Positions 15,152 through 23,179 of a stretch of 33,127 nt of DNA are shown here, in pieces. A program made the translations under genes and the position numbers. The notes under the pieces were generated by a model. The model saw only the letters and a program-made list of their open reading frames with translations. It did no database searches and was not told the origin of the DNA. Source of the stretch: Candidatus Krumholzibacteriia bacterium. GTDB taxonomy: Bacteria > Krumholzibacteriota > Krumholzibacteriia > LZORAL124-64-63. Position 1 is the stretch's first letter. Every line of letters starts with the position of its first letter. The stretch covers positions 1 to 33,127 of the forward strand of contig JAUVII010000013.1 of NCBI GenBank assembly GCA_030592845.1, read 5' to 3'.

Positions 15152-16225
15152 ATGAGGAGAATGCCAATGCCGCAGGGAATCCATCCCAGGGTTTGTTCTG
15201 CTTTCATTCTTTTGGGCCTGTTGGTGGCCCTGACGGTCCCTTTTGTGGCCTATGCGGGAACATCTCCCGCCGGTGAATGGACCGGAACCATGAGAACCCC
15301 CGACGGCCAGGAGGTTGAAATCCTCCTCAAACTGGATAAACAAGGCTCCGCCTGGACGGGATCCCTGGAAAGTGAAGCGATTGGGGAAACAGCCGTTACA
15401 GGCCTGAAGGTGACCGATACCCGGATCAGCTTCACGTTCAAACCCGAAGGCGCCCCTTTCCCTGCCCATTTCAGTGGCTCATATATCGCTGGCGACGACC
15501 GGGTCACCGGAACCCTGTCCCTGCGCGGAAACAGCCGGTTCATCAAATTCAACCGGGTCCCGGGATCCGAGACCGTGGTTTTGGCGGCCGGCCAGGAACC
15601 CGCCGCGCCCGCCCGGATCCGTCATGACTATAAATTCGCCATCACCGCGCGAGCCAGTTACTGGGCCGCCCTGCACGTGGTGAAGGACGAACATTACACC
15701 ATGAACAATCTGACCGTCGGGGACTGGGGTTTCGACGGAACCCTCAGTTACTTCCTTCTGGACGGCTTCAACGTGTTCATCCGGGGCTACCGCGGTTCAC
15801 AGCGGACGAGCAGTGACCAATCCAAACTGGACAACTACAACGACCTGGGATTTGTCAGCCAATCCACCTGGAAGCTGGACGGGGTGGAGTTCGGGATCAA
15901 AGGCTACCTCGGCAACATCATGATGCGGAATTCGAAATTCAACCCCTACCTGACCGCCGCCGGCGGCGTCGTCCAATGGGAACTGACCAAAGCCGAACGC
16001 GGCACTGAGGTCATCGCCCTGGACGGCAAGGCCTTCAAGGGTGATGACATGGCGGTCGCCTTCGGTATTGGTACGGAATATGAGATCAGCAAAAGCATCG
16101 CCCTGGAGTTCGAGTGGCTGTGGCGCTACTTCATGACCGAAGACGACACCCAGTGGCCCACCGACACTTTCAGCAACACACACGCCTGGGCCCTGTCTTT
16201 CGGAGCCACGATAGGATTCTTCTAG
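15152..16225 (+). CDS. Secreted outer-membrane beta-barrel protein
   Basis: About 357 aa from ATG 15152, which has GGAG at 15142-15145 with a 6-base spacer. A Sec signal peptide ends near AYA-GTSPAG (around residue 35). The mature N-terminal part (about 40-145) is a beta-rich module with the pattern GEWTGTMRTPDGQEVEI and SGSYIAGDDRVTGTLSL, as in many lipocalin-like periplasmic domains. After a Pro/Ala linker, about 165-357 forms alternating amphipathic strands ending in ALSFGATIGFF, a terminal Phe suited to BAM-dependent insertion. The size suggests an eight-strand OmpA/OmpW-like barrel. Function unknown. It is monocistronic: a promoter lies upstream and a strong hairpin terminator follows. 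Confidence 0.75.
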   Translation: MRRMPMPQGIHPRVCSAFILLGLLVALTVPFVAYAGTSPAGEWTGTMRTPDGQEVEILLKLDKQGSAWTGSLESEAIGETAVTGLKVTDTRISFTFKPEGAPFPAHFSGSYIAGDDRVTGTLSLRGNSRFIKFNRVPGSETVVLAAGQEPAAPARIRHDYKFAITARASYWAALHVVKDEHYTMNNLTVGDWGFDGTLSYFLLDGFNVFIRGYRGSQRTSSDQSKLDNYNDLGFVSQSTWKLDGVEFGIKGYLGNIMMRNSKFNPYLTAAGGVVQWELTKAERGTEVIALDGKAFKGDDMAVAFGIGTEYEISKSIALEFEWLWRYFMTEDDTQWPTDTFSNTHAWALSFGATIGFF

Positions 16226-16254
16226 ATCCCGTCGCCTCTTTGGTTCACCCTGAT

Positions 16255-16283
16255 AAAGCCTCCCCTAATCTGGGAGGCTTTTT
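16255..16283. terminator. Strong terminator between the barrel gene and glcF
   Basis: A perfect 10-bp stem AAAGCCTCCC (16255-16264) / GGGAGGCTTT (16272-16281) with a 7-base loop runs into five T (16279-16283). The A-rich left arm lets it act also on minus-strand transcripts. The loop contains the stop codon of the minus-strand glcF gene (16265-16267). Confidence 0.88.
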
Positions 16284-17650
16284 CGCGCCTGTTGGACCGC
16301 GTACCAGATCAAATCCGTCAGCGGCAGGATGGGAAGGTCCGGAGCGTCCAGCAGCAGGGCATCCGCGATCTGGCCCAGGCAACCGGGATTCGAGGTAACC
16401 ACGAGATCAGCCCCGGTGGCGGCCAGATTCGCAGCCTTACGGCGGCCAAGGCCCCCGGAAATTTCCGGATAACGCAGACCCCAGGCCCCACCGCTGCCGC
16501 AACAGACTTCCGGCTCCTCTGGTTCGACCAGTTCCAGGCCCGGGATGGCCGCCAGCAGCCGGCGGGGTTCGGTGATGATTCCCTGGCCATGACGCGCGTG
16601 GCAAGGGTCGTGATAGACAACCCTGAGGGGAACGCGGCCCAAAGGCGGCAGATCCAATCCCGCCAGCAGAACGACCGCGTCAATCACGTTTTCATCAAAA
16701 TCCCCTCCATAATTCCTGAGCTCATGGCCACAACCAGCGGCCTCGGCAACGATGACGGCACCCGTTTCCAGCGCCCCGGAAAATGCTTTCCGGTTGCGGG
16801 CCTCCAATTCCGCCGCGCGTCCGGGCCGGCCGGTATGGGAAGCCAGGGCTCCACAACAATCCTGGAAAAAGGGTTCCTCAACACGGCATCCGGCCCACCC
16901 CAGCAGGTCGCGGAACCGGCGGGAGGTTCCGGGCATCAGGGCCGCATTGGCACAGCCGTTGAAAAATGCCACCCGGAGTCCGGGTTCGGAATGATCCCGG
17001 GTCTGGACGGGGACATCCTGCGCCAATCTCCCATCCATTCCGGTTCTCCGGCCGCACAGCTTGTCCAGCATATGCGAAAGATCCTCGTCCGCGCGGGGAG
17101 ACGCGGGCATGGACCCCAACAGACGGACCAACTGCCCCGCTCCAGCGGGACCCGCGTCCAACCGGCGGCGCCATGCCTTCCCGACCACCACCTCAAGCAG
17201 ACCCCGCGCAAGACCGGCGGTGAGAGACAGGAAACGAAGCCAACCGGGTCTGTCCATCCTGCGCAGGACTGCCCCGGGCACCGCCGGCTTCGGAGCCCCG
17301 GCCGCACGGTCAGACAACCGTGCGGCGGCCTGCCGCTGCCCATGCTCCAGGAGGGAAAAGGGAACGCCGCTCGGGCAGGCGGCCTCGCAGGCCCGGCAAC
17401 CGATGCACTGATCAAATGCCTGCAGGAACGGGACGGGAACCGATCCAGATTCCATCCCCGTGGACCGAAGCAATTCTCCCAGCAGCAGCAACCGGCCCCG
17501 AGGGCTCTGCACTTCGTTGCCGGTGGCCAGCCAGGTCGCGCAATGGGGCAGGCACAGGCCGCACTGAACGCATTGCCGCAACAGATCATCGAGCTGCCGA
17601 CCTTCGGCCGAGGCCGCTGTCACTGTCGCTGTGGCGCGCGGGTCAGGCAT
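16265..17650 (-). CDS. glcF: Glycolate oxidase iron-sulfur subunit GlcF
   Basis: About 461 aa. Two [4Fe-4S] ferredoxin-type motifs are seen: CVQCGLCLPHC (C27, C30, C33, C37) and CIGCRACEAAC followed by PSG (C82, C85, C88, C92). Two CCG domains follow: FFNGCANA...FFQDCCGALASH and YHDPCHARHGQG...EVCCGSGGAWG. This is the GlcF/LldE-type electron-transfer subunit that takes electrons from the FAD subunits and passes them to the quinone pool. ATG 17650 is chosen because GGAGG (complement of 17657-17661) lies six bases upstream; a GTG at 17656 would add two residues. The start overlaps the end of the GlcD-GlcE fusion gene by 8 bases, so the two are surely co-translated. E. coli GlcF is slightly shorter. 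Confidence 0.93.
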   Translation of the reverse strand: MPDPRATATVTAASAEGRQLDDLLRQCVQCGLCLPHCATWLATGNEVQSPRGRLLLLGELLRSTGMESGSVPVPFLQAFDQCIGCRACEAACPSGVPFSLLEHGQRQAAARLSDRAAGAPKPAVPGAVLRRMDRPGWLRFLSLTAGLARGLLEVVVGKAWRRRLDAGPAGAGQLVRLLGSMPASPRADEDLSHMLDKLCGRRTGMDGRLAQDVPVQTRDHSEPGLRVAFFNGCANAALMPGTSRRFRDLLGWAGCRVEEPFFQDCCGALASHTGRPGRAAELEARNRKAFSGALETGAVIVAEAAGCGHELRNYGGDFDENVIDAVVLLAGLDLPPLGRVPLRVVYHDPCHARHGQGIITEPRRLLAAIPGLELVEPEEPEVCCGSGGAWGLRYPEISGGLGRRKAANLAATGADLVVTSNPGCLGQIADALLLDAPDLPILPLTDLIWYAVQQARKSLPD

Positions 17651-20075
17651 TTTCACCCTCCAGCCACGGTGGCGTCTCCAGGGCTCCCGAGGGGTCGAAC
17701 AAAACCTTCATTTCCCTCAGGAAATCCAGCGGAACACCAGTGGCCGGGGCGCCCGGCGAAACCAAACGGCCAGCGGTGAAAAGCCGGTCGGCGTACCAGC
17801 CGGGAAGCTGCGGTGCAGGGTCGGGGGACCAGACCAACCGTGGTGCCGCCTGCCAGATCCAGCGGTCAACTTCCGTGGGCCACGTTTTCGGGCCCGCATT
17901 TTTCCCTGGTACCCGGGCGAAAAAGGTCCAGTCAGGCGAGGAAAGAGCCCAGTCGGGTATCAGGCCGCCGTCCAGGATTTCAGACACCTGGCCGAATTTA
18001 CTTTCGAGGTGACCAGAGGAACCGGACACACCGAGAATATCCACCATATCCTGGCCGGCCCGGCCAAGATCCCATGGTCTGCTCCTTCCCGGAACCAACA
18101 CCACCGTGGATTCGGAACCGCCGCGGGAGGAATCCACCATCAATACCGGCCCACCCAACCCGTCATCCCTGTTGGCCAGATACGATGTCAGGCGGACCAG
18201 ATCCGCCTCACGCCGCAGTGGATCGGCCATTGGGAAACGCCAGCAACCCACACTTTCGGGAATCGGACGGAGCTGAAATGTGGCAGCCAGGGGGCGGGCA
18301 TAGACCTGGCCCGAACCGCACAGCATGTGAACCAGGTCGTAACCGGCCACGTTTTTGAACACCGGTGCCCCCGCGTGGAACAACCGTCCGTCGCCCGTTT
18401 CGGCCCAGAGTTCCAAAAGGTATTGGCGGGCCGTGCCCGCTGCGCAAAAGGCGGGGCCGGCAACCAGATTTGCCACCAGATCCCCCACGGTGCCGCCGGA
18501 CCCCAGGCCGATTCCCTGGTTTTCTGAAAAGACCCCGACGGGAATCCAGAATCCCCGTTCCATGGCGACCTGTTGAATCTCGGCCAGGGACGCATCCGCA
18601 GGCGCGGTTACGGTCAGGTTCGCCCAGCGGAAATCGATTCCGGAGGGTAGGGTTTTGACCTGCCTGAAGGAGGCATCGGCAGGGGGATGCAGCTTTCCTG
18701 GATTCAGGATATCCCCGGGATCGAAAATTTCCTTTATCCCCCGTTGCAGACGAGCCGCTTCACCGTCGATCTGCCAAGGCACCACATGGAGTTTTTCGAT
18801 GCCCACACCATGCTCTCCGGTAATACTTCCATCCCGGTCCAGGGCCGCCCTGATGATGGAGTCGGCGGCCGCGTGGGCGCGGCGGGTCTGATCGGGATCC
18901 CGGTCGTCATAATGCACGCCCGGGTGCAGGTTGCCGTCGGCGGCATGGAAGGCGGTGGCGATTTTTACCCCGTGATCATCCTTGATGACCTGGATCTCGC
19001 GGACCAGTCCCGGCAGTTCGCCCAACGGCACGACCACATCCATGGTTACGTAACCGGGCGCAAGACGTCCGACGGCGCCGAAGGCTTTCTTGCGACACTT
19101 CCAGAGTTCGATACGTTCGGCATCGTCGGCGGCGGCGCGCACTTCACGGGCACCATGGTCGGCAAGCAAGGCGGAGGCGCGGTCGCAATCTTCGAAAATC
19201 TCCTCCGGGCATCCCACGAATTCAACGATCATCGCCGCTTCCACATCGGTGGGAAAGCCGAAGCTGAAGGCCGCCTCCACGGCCACCAGCATGGCCTGGT
19301 CCACCATCTCCACCGCCACGGGGGCCAGGCCGTCACTCATCAGGCCGACCACGGCGCGGGCGGCATCCTCCAGGTCGGGGAAAAAGGCTAAAATTGTGGC
19401 AATGTCAGGGGGATTCGGGACCAGCCTGAGGTCGGCGGAGGTCACCAGTCCCAGGGTCCCCTCGCTGCCGCACAGCAATGACACCAGGTCCAGACCCCGT
19501 TCAACCTCCACCCCCCGACCCGTGCGCAGGAGCCGGCCCTGGGCGTCGGACCATTCAAGATGCAAAAGGTGCTGCAGGGTTACCCCGTGGCGCAGACAGT
19601 GAGGGCCTCCCGCGTTTTCAGCGATGTTGCCGCCGATAGTGGCCGCGGACTGACTCGAGGGATCGGGAGCGAAATGAAGACCGCAGCCCGCGGCATGGCG
19701 GGATACTCCATCGTTCAAGACTCCCGGCTGGACACGAACCCTGCGGCCTGACTGGTCCACCGGGCCGAATTCCATCAACCGTGAGGTTCCCAGGACCACG
19801 GCCCCGGGCCCGGGAACCGCGCCCCCGCTCAAACCGGTCCCGGTGCCGCGGCAAACCAACGGCACGCCCGCGGCGCGGCATAATTCCACTACCCGGCGGA
19901 GTTGGGAATCGTCGGCGGGCAGGGCCACGGCCAAAGGTTGGCCAAGGGTCAGGTGGGAGGCGTCCCTGGAGTAGACCAACCGGGCCGCTTCGTCGGCGTG
20001 AAAACCATCGGCGCCCAGGATCTCTTTCAGTATTGAAAAAAGGGCGGCGGGAAAATCACGTTCCTGATCCGGCAT
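17643..20075 (-). CDS. glcDE: GlcD-GlcE fusion: FAD-linked glycolate/2-hydroxy-acid oxidase subunits in one chain
   Basis: 810 aa. Residues 1-465 are a complete GlcD: the FAD-binding PCMH region VCRGTGTGLSGGAVPGPG (74-91) and ATIGGNIAENAGG (145-157), then the C-terminal catalytic part with GNLHPGVHYD (381-390), GEHGVGIEK (420-428) and the usual ending FDPGDILNPGKL (451-462). Residues from about 480 to 810 are a GlcE: NQGIGLGSGGTVGDLVANLVAGP and the GlcE hallmark FKNVAGYDLVHMLCGSG (573-589). In E. coli these are separate proteins of a GlcDEF complex. The frame is continuous, with a linker (463-480) and no second start in good context. ATG 20075 has GGAG 8 bases upstream. It lies 20 bases after an RND pump gene and overlaps glcF. 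Substrate (glycolate, D-lactate or another 2-hydroxy acid) is not settled by sequence. Confidence 0.9.
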   Translation of the reverse strand: MPDQERDFPAALFSILKEILGADGFHADEAARLVYSRDASHLTLGQPLAVALPADDSQLRRVVELCRAAGVPLVCRGTGTGLSGGAVPGPGAVVLGTSRLMEFGPVDQSGRRVRVQPGVLNDGVSRHAAGCGLHFAPDPSSQSAATIGGNIAENAGGPHCLRHGVTLQHLLHLEWSDAQGRLLRTGRGVEVERGLDLVSLLCGSEGTLGLVTSADLRLVPNPPDIATILAFFPDLEDAARAVVGLMSDGLAPVAVEMVDQAMLVAVEAAFSFGFPTDVEAAMIVEFVGCPEEIFEDCDRASALLADHGAREVRAAADDAERIELWKCRKKAFGAVGRLAPGYVTMDVVVPLGELPGLVREIQVIKDDHGVKIATAFHAADGNLHPGVHYDDRDPDQTRRAHAAADSIIRAALDRDGSITGEHGVGIEKLHVVPWQIDGEAARLQRGIKEIFDPGDILNPGKLHPPADASFRQVKTLPSGIDFRWANLTVTAPADASLAEIQQVAMERGFWIPVGVFSENQGIGLGSGGTVGDLVANLVAGPAFCAAGTARQYLLELWAETGDGRLFHAGAPVFKNVAGYDLVHMLCGSGQVYARPLAATFQLRPIPESVGCWRFPMADPLRREADLVRLTSYLANRDDGLGGPVLMVDSSRGGSESTVVLVPGRSRPWDLGRAGQDMVDILGVSGSSGHLESKFGQVSEILDGGLIPDWALSSPDWTFFARVPGKNAGPKTWPTEVDRWIWQAAPRLVWSPDPAPQLPGWYADRLFTAGRLVSPGAPATGVPLDFLREMKVLFDPSGALETPPWLEGENA

Positions 20076-20095
20076 GTTTCAAGCTCCGCTGATGG

Positions 20096-23000
20096 TTACC
20101 TGTCCGCGGAAAGACCCGACCCCGATTTGCGAAGGGACACCAGTTTCCGCGGAATACGTCCCAGGGCTCCGAACAAGTCTTCAGACAGGGTCGTGGTGGT
20201 GGGCAAAAGAATCAACGTCAGGAACGCGCTCACGAACAGCCCGCCCATGATGACCAGGGCCATGGAGTAATAGTAGACGCCGCCCAGGGAAGGTTTCTGG
20301 ACAACGATGGGCACCAGACCGATCAAGGTGGTCACCGCGGTCATGATGATGGGGCGCAGGCGCTCGCGGCCGCCCCTCATCATCGCCTCGGTTCTCTCCA
20401 TGCCCGCGCGCCGATATTGATTGATGTGCTCGAGCATGACAATGCCGTTGTTCACCACGATGCCGATCAGCAAAAGAAGTCCGATGGCCGCGGGCTGGTC
20501 GAAAGAGGTCCCGGTGAAGTAGAGGGTCCAGATCGCGCCGGACAGGGCGAAGGGCAGCGACACCATCAGGGCCACGGCCTGCCGGACCGATTCGAAAAGC
20601 CCCGCCATAACCGCGAACACCAGCATCAACGCCAACAGAAGGTTGGTCAAAAATTCCATCGACTGTTCCTTCTGGCGTGTCTCCCACTGTCCAAAAGTCC
20701 AGTTGTAGCCGTAGGGGAATTCCATTTCACCCAGGGCCTGTGTCACCAGCGGAATGTAGTCGTCCCGGGTTCCATCCCGATAGCGGGCCGTGACCCAGAT
20801 ACTGGTCAGGCGGTTGTCCCTCTGGATGGTTTCGCGGCCCGGACGCTGGTTCAGGGCGGCCACCGCGGCCAGGGGCACCTTTTCACCATCGGGCGTATGC
20901 ATGACCAGGTTCCGGAGCTGGTCGAGACTCTCGACTTCCTGCTCATCCAGGGTCAGGCGCATTTCCCGTTCCCCTTCCGGGGTCCGGAACCGTTGCAGCC
21001 GTCGCCCGCGGTAGGTCAGGCCCACCACCTGGGAAACCTGATTGGGCGTGATGTCGTACCGGGCGGCCAGATCGCGGTCCGGTTCGATGTGCAGTTCCTG
21101 CTGGGCCTCGGCGTGCCGGGTTTCGACATCGATCAGGCCGGGAATGGTTTCAATCTTCAAAATCGCGGTTTCCGCCAGTCCCATCAGGACCTCGGTATCC
21201 TCACCCACCAACTGGAAAGCCACACGGTCGCGGCCGCGATGACGCCGCCAGCCCATGCTGTTCTCCTGGACCCTCAGCTGGACCCCGGCCAGTTCCGGCA
21301 GCAGCCCGCGCAAGGTGTTCCGGACGTGGCTGATGTTTTCCTCGTTGGCCTCGCCCTCTTCGAGATAAATCCTGGTCAGCGAGAAACGGTCGCTCCAGAA
21401 ACTGTAGATCGAGCGCGCCATGAGTTCCACGCGATGGGGTTCGAGGACCTGTTCGACCTGGGAGATGACTTCCTCTTTGCGGTCAAGACTCATTTCCTCG
21501 CTGAATTCATAACGAACCTGGACAAAAAGCTCGGCCTGGCTGGCGTCGAAGTTCATGTCCACACGCTGGTAGGGGAAGACGGCCGACCCGATGACCAACA
21601 GGCCCACCACCGGACTGATCCACCGGCGTTTGAGGCTGGTGGCCAGCATCCGCTGATAGACCTCCTCCATCTTTTTCATGGCCTTGCCCCGGGGCCGGGG
21701 CTTGGACTTGATGTACCACGAAGTGGCCAGGGGAATGAGCGTCTGGCTGATAAACAGGGAGGCCAGCAGGGTAAGGCAGACGGTGATGCCCAATTCCTTG
21801 AAATAGAGATTCATCTCGCTGGGTTTGTTGAAAATCAGCGGGATGAATACGATGACGGAAGTCAGCGTCGCCGCGACCACCGCGGTGGTGACTTCACGTG
21901 CGCCCAGGCGGGCGGCGGTCTTGCGGTCGGCGCCCAGTTCGCGGTGCCGGAAGATGTTTTCCATCACCACGACCGCGTTATCGACCAGCATGCCGATGCC
22001 CACGATCAGCCCAAGCAGCGTCAGGGTGTTGAGCGATTTCCCCTGGGCCCAGATGATGCCGCAGGTCACGATCAGCGAGAAAGGAATGCAGCTGACCGCC
22101 ACCAGGGTGGTGGAAACACGCCTCAGGAATCCGAAGAGGACCAGGGCGGCCAGGATGGAACCGAAGATCCCCGTGAAGGTCAGGTCCCTGAGGGTTTTGC
22201 GGATCTCCTGCCCCTGGCTGAACCAGACCAGAAAGTTGACGCCCTCGAGTTCCGGATCATCGTTCATGCGGGCGATGGCCGCTTCCAGTTGGTCGCAGAC
22301 TTCAACCGTATTGGCCTTGGATTCCTGGGTCACGGTGACGCCGATGGCAAAATCACCGTCGAGATGGCGCCCGTATTCCAGGGGCGGTTCCTGGTAGACT
22401 ACGTCCGCGATGTCGGACAATCGCAGGCCGTCGGCGCGCAAAGGCAGATTGCTGATCTGGTCGACGTCCCCGAAGGTTCCGATGGTGCGCAGGGTCCAGC
22501 GGGATTCCTGCGATGTGATCTTGCCCAGGGACTGGTCGAAATTGCCGGTGCGCAACGCGCGGGCAACATCCCTGACATCGATGTTGTGCAGATCGAGGTC
22601 CGCCACCCGCAGGTTGATCCGGACTTCCCGGGGATTCACCCCGTCCAGCCGGACCTGGGCGACGCCCGGCACCCGTTCCAGGGGCCGGATGATCTTCCTC
22701 TCCAGCAAATCATAGCTTTCACTGAGATCCCGCGGCGAACTGAGGCGACCCTCCAGCACCGGCTGGTCCGCATCCCGCGAATCCCAGTTGGTCGAGACCT
22801 GGATGTCGCCGATATCCTCCGGCAGTTCCCCCCGGATCCGGTCGATGCGCTCCCACACTTCGACCCGGGCCAGATGCATGTCCACGTCCCAGGCAAAATC
22901 CAGCCTGATCCGCCCGCCGTCACCGCCGCAGCGGGACCACATGCTCTGCAGACCGCGAACGCTACCGACGGCGTCTTCGACCGGCCGGACGATCATTCGC

Positions 23001-23179
23001 TCCACCTGCTCGGGTGAAGCATTGTCATAAGGAAGATGGATAAACAGTTCTGGTTCCGTCATATCCGGCATGAAGGCCAGAGGCAAACGGGCCAGGGCCA
23101 CCAGGCCGAGAACAACGATGCTCACCAGCACCATCAGGGTGGTGACGGGCCTTTTAATGGCCAGTTCAGGGAGCGTCAT
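20096..23179 (-). CDS. RND-family efflux transporter, inner-membrane subunit 2
   Basis: About 1027 aa from the ATG at 23179 (MTLPELAIKRPVTTLMVLV), the standard RND N-terminus; the frame remains open to 23227. The protein has the AcrB architecture: TM1, a large periplasmic loop with FPDMTEPE-like opening (MPDMTEPELFIHLPYDNASPEQVE), TM2-6 including GIGMLVDNAVVVMENIFRHR in TM4 (proton-relay Asp followed by Asn), a second periplasmic loop, and TM8-12 ending GIVVNNGIVMLEHINQYRR. It would export amphiphilic compounds or lipids by proton antiport as part of a tripartite pump. It overlaps the end of the first RND gene by 14 bases and precedes glcDE by 20 bases. No TolC-like gene is in the window. Confidence 0.92.
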   Translation of the reverse strand: MTLPELAIKRPVTTLMVLVSIVVLGLVALARLPLAFMPDMTEPELFIHLPYDNASPEQVERMIVRPVEDAVGSVRGLQSMWSRCGGDGGRIRLDFAWDVDMHLARVEVWERIDRIRGELPEDIGDIQVSTNWDSRDADQPVLEGRLSSPRDLSESYDLLERKIIRPLERVPGVAQVRLDGVNPREVRINLRVADLDLHNIDVRDVARALRTGNFDQSLGKITSQESRWTLRTIGTFGDVDQISNLPLRADGLRLSDIADVVYQEPPLEYGRHLDGDFAIGVTVTQESKANTVEVCDQLEAAIARMNDDPELEGVNFLVWFSQGQEIRKTLRDLTFTGIFGSILAALVLFGFLRRVSTTLVAVSCIPFSLIVTCGIIWAQGKSLNTLTLLGLIVGIGMLVDNAVVVMENIFRHRELGADRKTAARLGAREVTTAVVAATLTSVIVFIPLIFNKPSEMNLYFKELGITVCLTLLASLFISQTLIPLATSWYIKSKPRPRGKAMKKMEEVYQRMLATSLKRRWISPVVGLLVIGSAVFPYQRVDMNFDASQAELFVQVRYEFSEEMSLDRKEEVISQVEQVLEPHRVELMARSIYSFWSDRFSLTRIYLEEGEANEENISHVRNTLRGLLPELAGVQLRVQENSMGWRRHRGRDRVAFQLVGEDTEVLMGLAETAILKIETIPGLIDVETRHAEAQQELHIEPDRDLAARYDITPNQVSQVVGLTYRGRRLQRFRTPEGEREMRLTLDEQEVESLDQLRNLVMHTPDGEKVPLAAVAALNQRPGRETIQRDNRLTSIWVTARYRDGTRDDYIPLVTQALGEMEFPYGYNWTFGQWETRQKEQSMEFLTNLLLALMLVFAVMAGLFESVRQAVALMVSLPFALSGAIWTLYFTGTSFDQPAAIGLLLLIGIVVNNGIVMLEHINQYRRAGMERTEAMMRGGRERLRPIIMTAVTTLIGLVPIVVQKPSLGGVYYYSMALVIMGGLFVSAFLTLILLPTTTTLSEDLFGALGRIPRKLVSLRKSGSGLSADR

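Noticed and set aside
20417-23017. Open frame of over 800 codons antisense to the RND2 gene
   Set aside because: It mirrors a real gene in a GC-rich region. The sequence is rich in Gly, His, Gln and Asp without domain structure, and the opposite strand codes for a full RND pump.
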